Shown here in pieces: positions 7,060-8,448 of a stretch of DNA of 8,448 nt. Origin of the DNA: Scatomonas sp963661545. Lineage in GTDB: Bacteria > Bacillota > Clostridia > Lachnospirales > Lachnospiraceae. The notes under the pieces were generated by a model that worked only from the letters and a program-made list of their open reading frames with translations, had not been told where the DNA came from and did not search any database. The translations under genes and the position numbers were made by a program. The stretch spans positions 1 through 8,448 of the forward strand of contig CAVLCU010000115.1 in the NCBI GenBank assembly GCA_963661545.1, written 5' to 3'. The first letter of the stretch is position 1, and each line of letters begins with the position of its first letter.

Positions 7060-8175
7060 TTAGTGCAACGTGTAGTTTCTTGTAGTCAGGATATCCCGCG
7101 CTTCCGCAAGATCTGCTTCTGAATAAAACTCCACGCGCAGCGTACCTTCCTGGTATTCCCGGTTGTGGGTGATACCGATATTTTTGATATTAATGGCGTT
7201 TACGGCAAGGAGCGTCACCACCTCTGCCAGCATACCGGGGTGATCTTCAATATCAACATGCAGCACATGGAGAAGGTTCTGCGCACCGGAGGAAACACCG
7301 TCAAAGCTGTCACGGTAGCTCTTGGCATTATCAAAGAACTGATAGATTTCGTCCTGCTTGTGCTCTGCAATGCTTTGCCGGATCCCTTGCAGCCCGGCGA
7401 TGTAGTCGTCGAGGAGACTTGTTATATTGTCAGCGTTTGTCATGCAGATCTGCTGCCACATAACCGGCGAAGAAGAGGATATGCGGGTGATATCCTTAAA
7501 GCCGCCTGCCGCGATGGCATGCATGACCGCATCATCGGAATCGGATGCCTGTACGAGATTGACGAGCTCTGCAGAGACAACGTGCGGCAGATGGGAGATG
7601 CCTGCAACGGCATAATCATGGAACGGACAGGAGATCACGAGGGGAATGGCCTTGATCCGGCGGACAAACTCCTGCATCATCAGCGTTTTCTCCTTCGGCG
7701 TTTCGTCCGTGGGGGCCACAATATAGTAAGCATTTTCCAGAAGACCCGCCCGGGAGTTGTGATAGCGCGTTCGCTCGGAGCCGGTCATAGGATGTCCTCC
7801 CACAAAGTAGGGGGAAAGGCCGGCCGCCTCCACGTGCTCCTGAATATCACGCTTGGTGGAGCCAATGTCGGTCAGAATGGCAGATGTTTTAAGATGTCCC
7901 TGCAGCGCATGAAGATTCTCGGCATTTTTCTGAACGGGTGCGCACAGGAAAACAATGTCACAGGCCTCGAACATTGATCCTTGAAGCGGTCCGTCGCTGC
8001 TGCAGGCACCTCGATTGACAACGCCGTCCTTCATAGCCTCCAGGAGTGTATCGCGGGAAGGGTTGTAAGCCACTATATCCGCATCCGGCCAGTACTGGCG
8101 AATTGCCTTTGCGATAGAACCGCCGATCAGCCCTAGTCCGATAAAACCAAAGCGCATGGAATTAAAATCTGTCAT
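7060..8175 (-). CDS. tyrA: Prephenate dehydrogenase with C-terminal ACT domain
   Basis: Cytoplasmic enzyme that oxidatively decarboxylates prephenate to 4-hydroxyphenylpyruvate, normally with NAD+, committing chorismate-derived carbon to tyrosine. On the 371-residue reading, the N-terminal Rossmann fold begins FIGLGLIGGSIAKAI (11-25), followed by VFLCAPV (75-81) and DIGSTKRD (103-110). GGHPMTGSE (126-134) carries His128, the likely catalytic His, and the helical domain has ISHLPH (193-198) and FKDITR with Arg231 in the prephenate-binding segment. Residues ~300-371 form an ACT domain (HVDIEDHPGMLAEV, INIKNIGI), as in the Bacillus-type enzyme, which suggests feedback by an aromatic amino acid. 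No chorismate mutase domain is present. I chose the ATG at 8175: GGAG lies 10 nt upstream and the fold begins 8 residues later. An in-frame TTG at 8208 would add 11 basic residues but has no ribosome binding site. aroA follows after 44 bp. Confidence 0.95.
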   Translation of the reverse strand: MTDFNSMRFGFIGLGLIGGSIAKAIRQYWPDADIVAYNPSRDTLLEAMKDGVVNRGACSSDGPLQGSMFEACDIVFLCAPVQKNAENLHALQGHLKTSAILTDIGSTKRDIQEHVEAAGLSPYFVGGHPMTGSERTRYHNSRAGLLENAYYIVAPTDETPKEKTLMMQEFVRRIKAIPLVISCPFHDYAVAGISHLPHVVSAELVNLVQASDSDDAVMHAIAAGGFKDITRISSSSPVMWQQICMTNADNITSLLDDYIAGLQGIRQSIAEHKQDEIYQFFDNAKSYRDSFDGVSSGAQNLLHVLHVDIEDHPGMLAEVVTLLAVNAINIKNIGITHNREYQEGTLRVEFYSEADLAEARDILTTRNYTLH

Positions 8176-8307
8176 TTTCGCTTGTCTCCGATGTCTCTTG
8201 TGCGACAATTCAAACGCAAGCAGATTTACTATGCGCTAAACCCCGAACAGTCACACTTCTATATGTAGGAACAGTTAACTTCAAAAGTTTACCGCAGGAG
8301 AACCAAT

Positions 8308-8316
8308 TTATCCACA
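8308..8316 (+). promoter_or_regulatory. Consensus DnaA-box sequence (isolated)
   Basis: TTATCCACA matches the strict DnaA-box consensus at all nine positions. I saw no second box nearby and no AT-rich unwinding region, so this is not an origin. One such match somewhere in a window of this size by chance is unlikely but not rare. It sits upstream of tyrA in the non-coding stretch and could be a DnaA regulatory site or coincidence. Confidence 0.3.
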
Positions 8317-8431
8317 TGGGATTGAATATGTTTTCGGAAAATGAGCACCATCCATGTCTGCTACAGTCCCCGCGTCCGGTTTATATTAACGTGCCGGGTA
8401 TACACACGCCCACCTGTCGGATTCCTCAGAG

Positions 8432-8437
8432 TTGACA
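8432..8437 (+). promoter_or_regulatory. Possible -35 element of a divergent promoter
   Basis: TTGACA, a full match to the sigma-A -35 consensus, faces out of the window on the plus strand. Its -10 partner would fall about 7 bases beyond the end of the window, so it cannot be confirmed. If real, it would drive a gene divergent from tyrA. Confidence 0.25.
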
Positions 8438-8448
8438 CCCGCATACGG

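Larger units (their letters stand above)
8176..8448. other. Non-coding 5' region of tyrA, at window edge
   Basis: These 273 bases contain no open frame that looks like a protein. GGAG at 8189-8186 is the probable tyrA ribosome binding site. A possible weak tyrA promoter on the minus strand is TTGAAG (8284-8279) and TATAGA (8263-8258), but its 15-nt spacer is short. I looked for a T-box leader (GGTGG-ACCGCG element) and for a strong terminator hairpin and saw neither. A perfect AGTTAACT palindrome lies at 8273-8280. Confidence 0.5.

Noticed and set aside
7165..7977. 270-codon open frame on the plus strand
   Set aside because: Antisense to tyrA, whose motifs are complete; no family resemblance and no convincing ribosome binding site.
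8176..8208. TTG at 8208 as the tyrA start
   Set aside because: No Shine-Dalgarno sequence precedes it and the added residues are not part of the fold; the ATG at 8175 has GGAG upstream.
8316..8435. 39-codon plus-strand reading frame upstream of tyrA
   Set aside because: Its nearest AGGAG is about 15 nt from the ATG, too far, and the peptide resembles nothing I know; probably chance.
8176..8448. Riboswitch or T-box leader for tyrA
   Set aside because: No T-box core sequence, no strong hairpin followed by a T-run and no recognisable riboswitch core seen on the minus strand.

Overview
The window is best read as chromosome from an anaerobic Clostridia-type Firmicute, most likely Lachnospiraceae or a close relative. 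This rests on protein style rather than any marker gene: a LytTR regulator paired with an AgrC-like GHKL kinase, a two-component-type beta-propeller sensor fused to a GGDEF-like domain, a TyrA with a C-terminal ACT domain and a Gram-positive-type AroA. Clear AGGA/AGGAG ribosome binding sites fit as well. No mobile element, CRISPR array, tRNA or rRNA was seen.

Left part (1-5427, plus strand): a tightly packed four-gene signalling operon. It holds the end of a LytTR response regulator (5' end outside the window), a polytopic GHKL histidine kinase overlapping it by 4 bp, and a 944-residue exported, single-pass sensor. That sensor has about 14 propeller blades, a Y_Y_Y domain, one transmembrane helix and a degenerate GGDEF domain. 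The last gene is a soluble PAS-GGDEF protein with an intact GGDEF motif and RxxD inhibitory site. Gaps are -4, 20 and 18 bp. The operon therefore encodes one two-component pair, one large envelope sensor whose own GGDEF domain looks catalytically dead, and one apparently active diguanylate cyclase. A shared pathway leading to c-di-GMP is a reasonable inference, but the sequence does not prove it.

Middle (5442-5488): a perfect 18-bp inverted repeat with T-rich flanks separates the two convergent units and probably terminates both.

Right part (5549-8175, minus strand): an aromatic amino acid biosynthesis pair, tyrA (prephenate dehydrogenase with ACT domain) followed after 44 bp by aroA (EPSP synthase). 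AroA works upstream of chorismate and TyrA on the tyrosine branch after it. These genes are visibly richer in G+C than the signalling operon.

Right edge (8176-8448): non-coding as far as I can tell. It contains the 5' region of tyrA, one consensus DnaA-box sequence and an outward-facing TTGACA near the border. I saw no T-box leader there.
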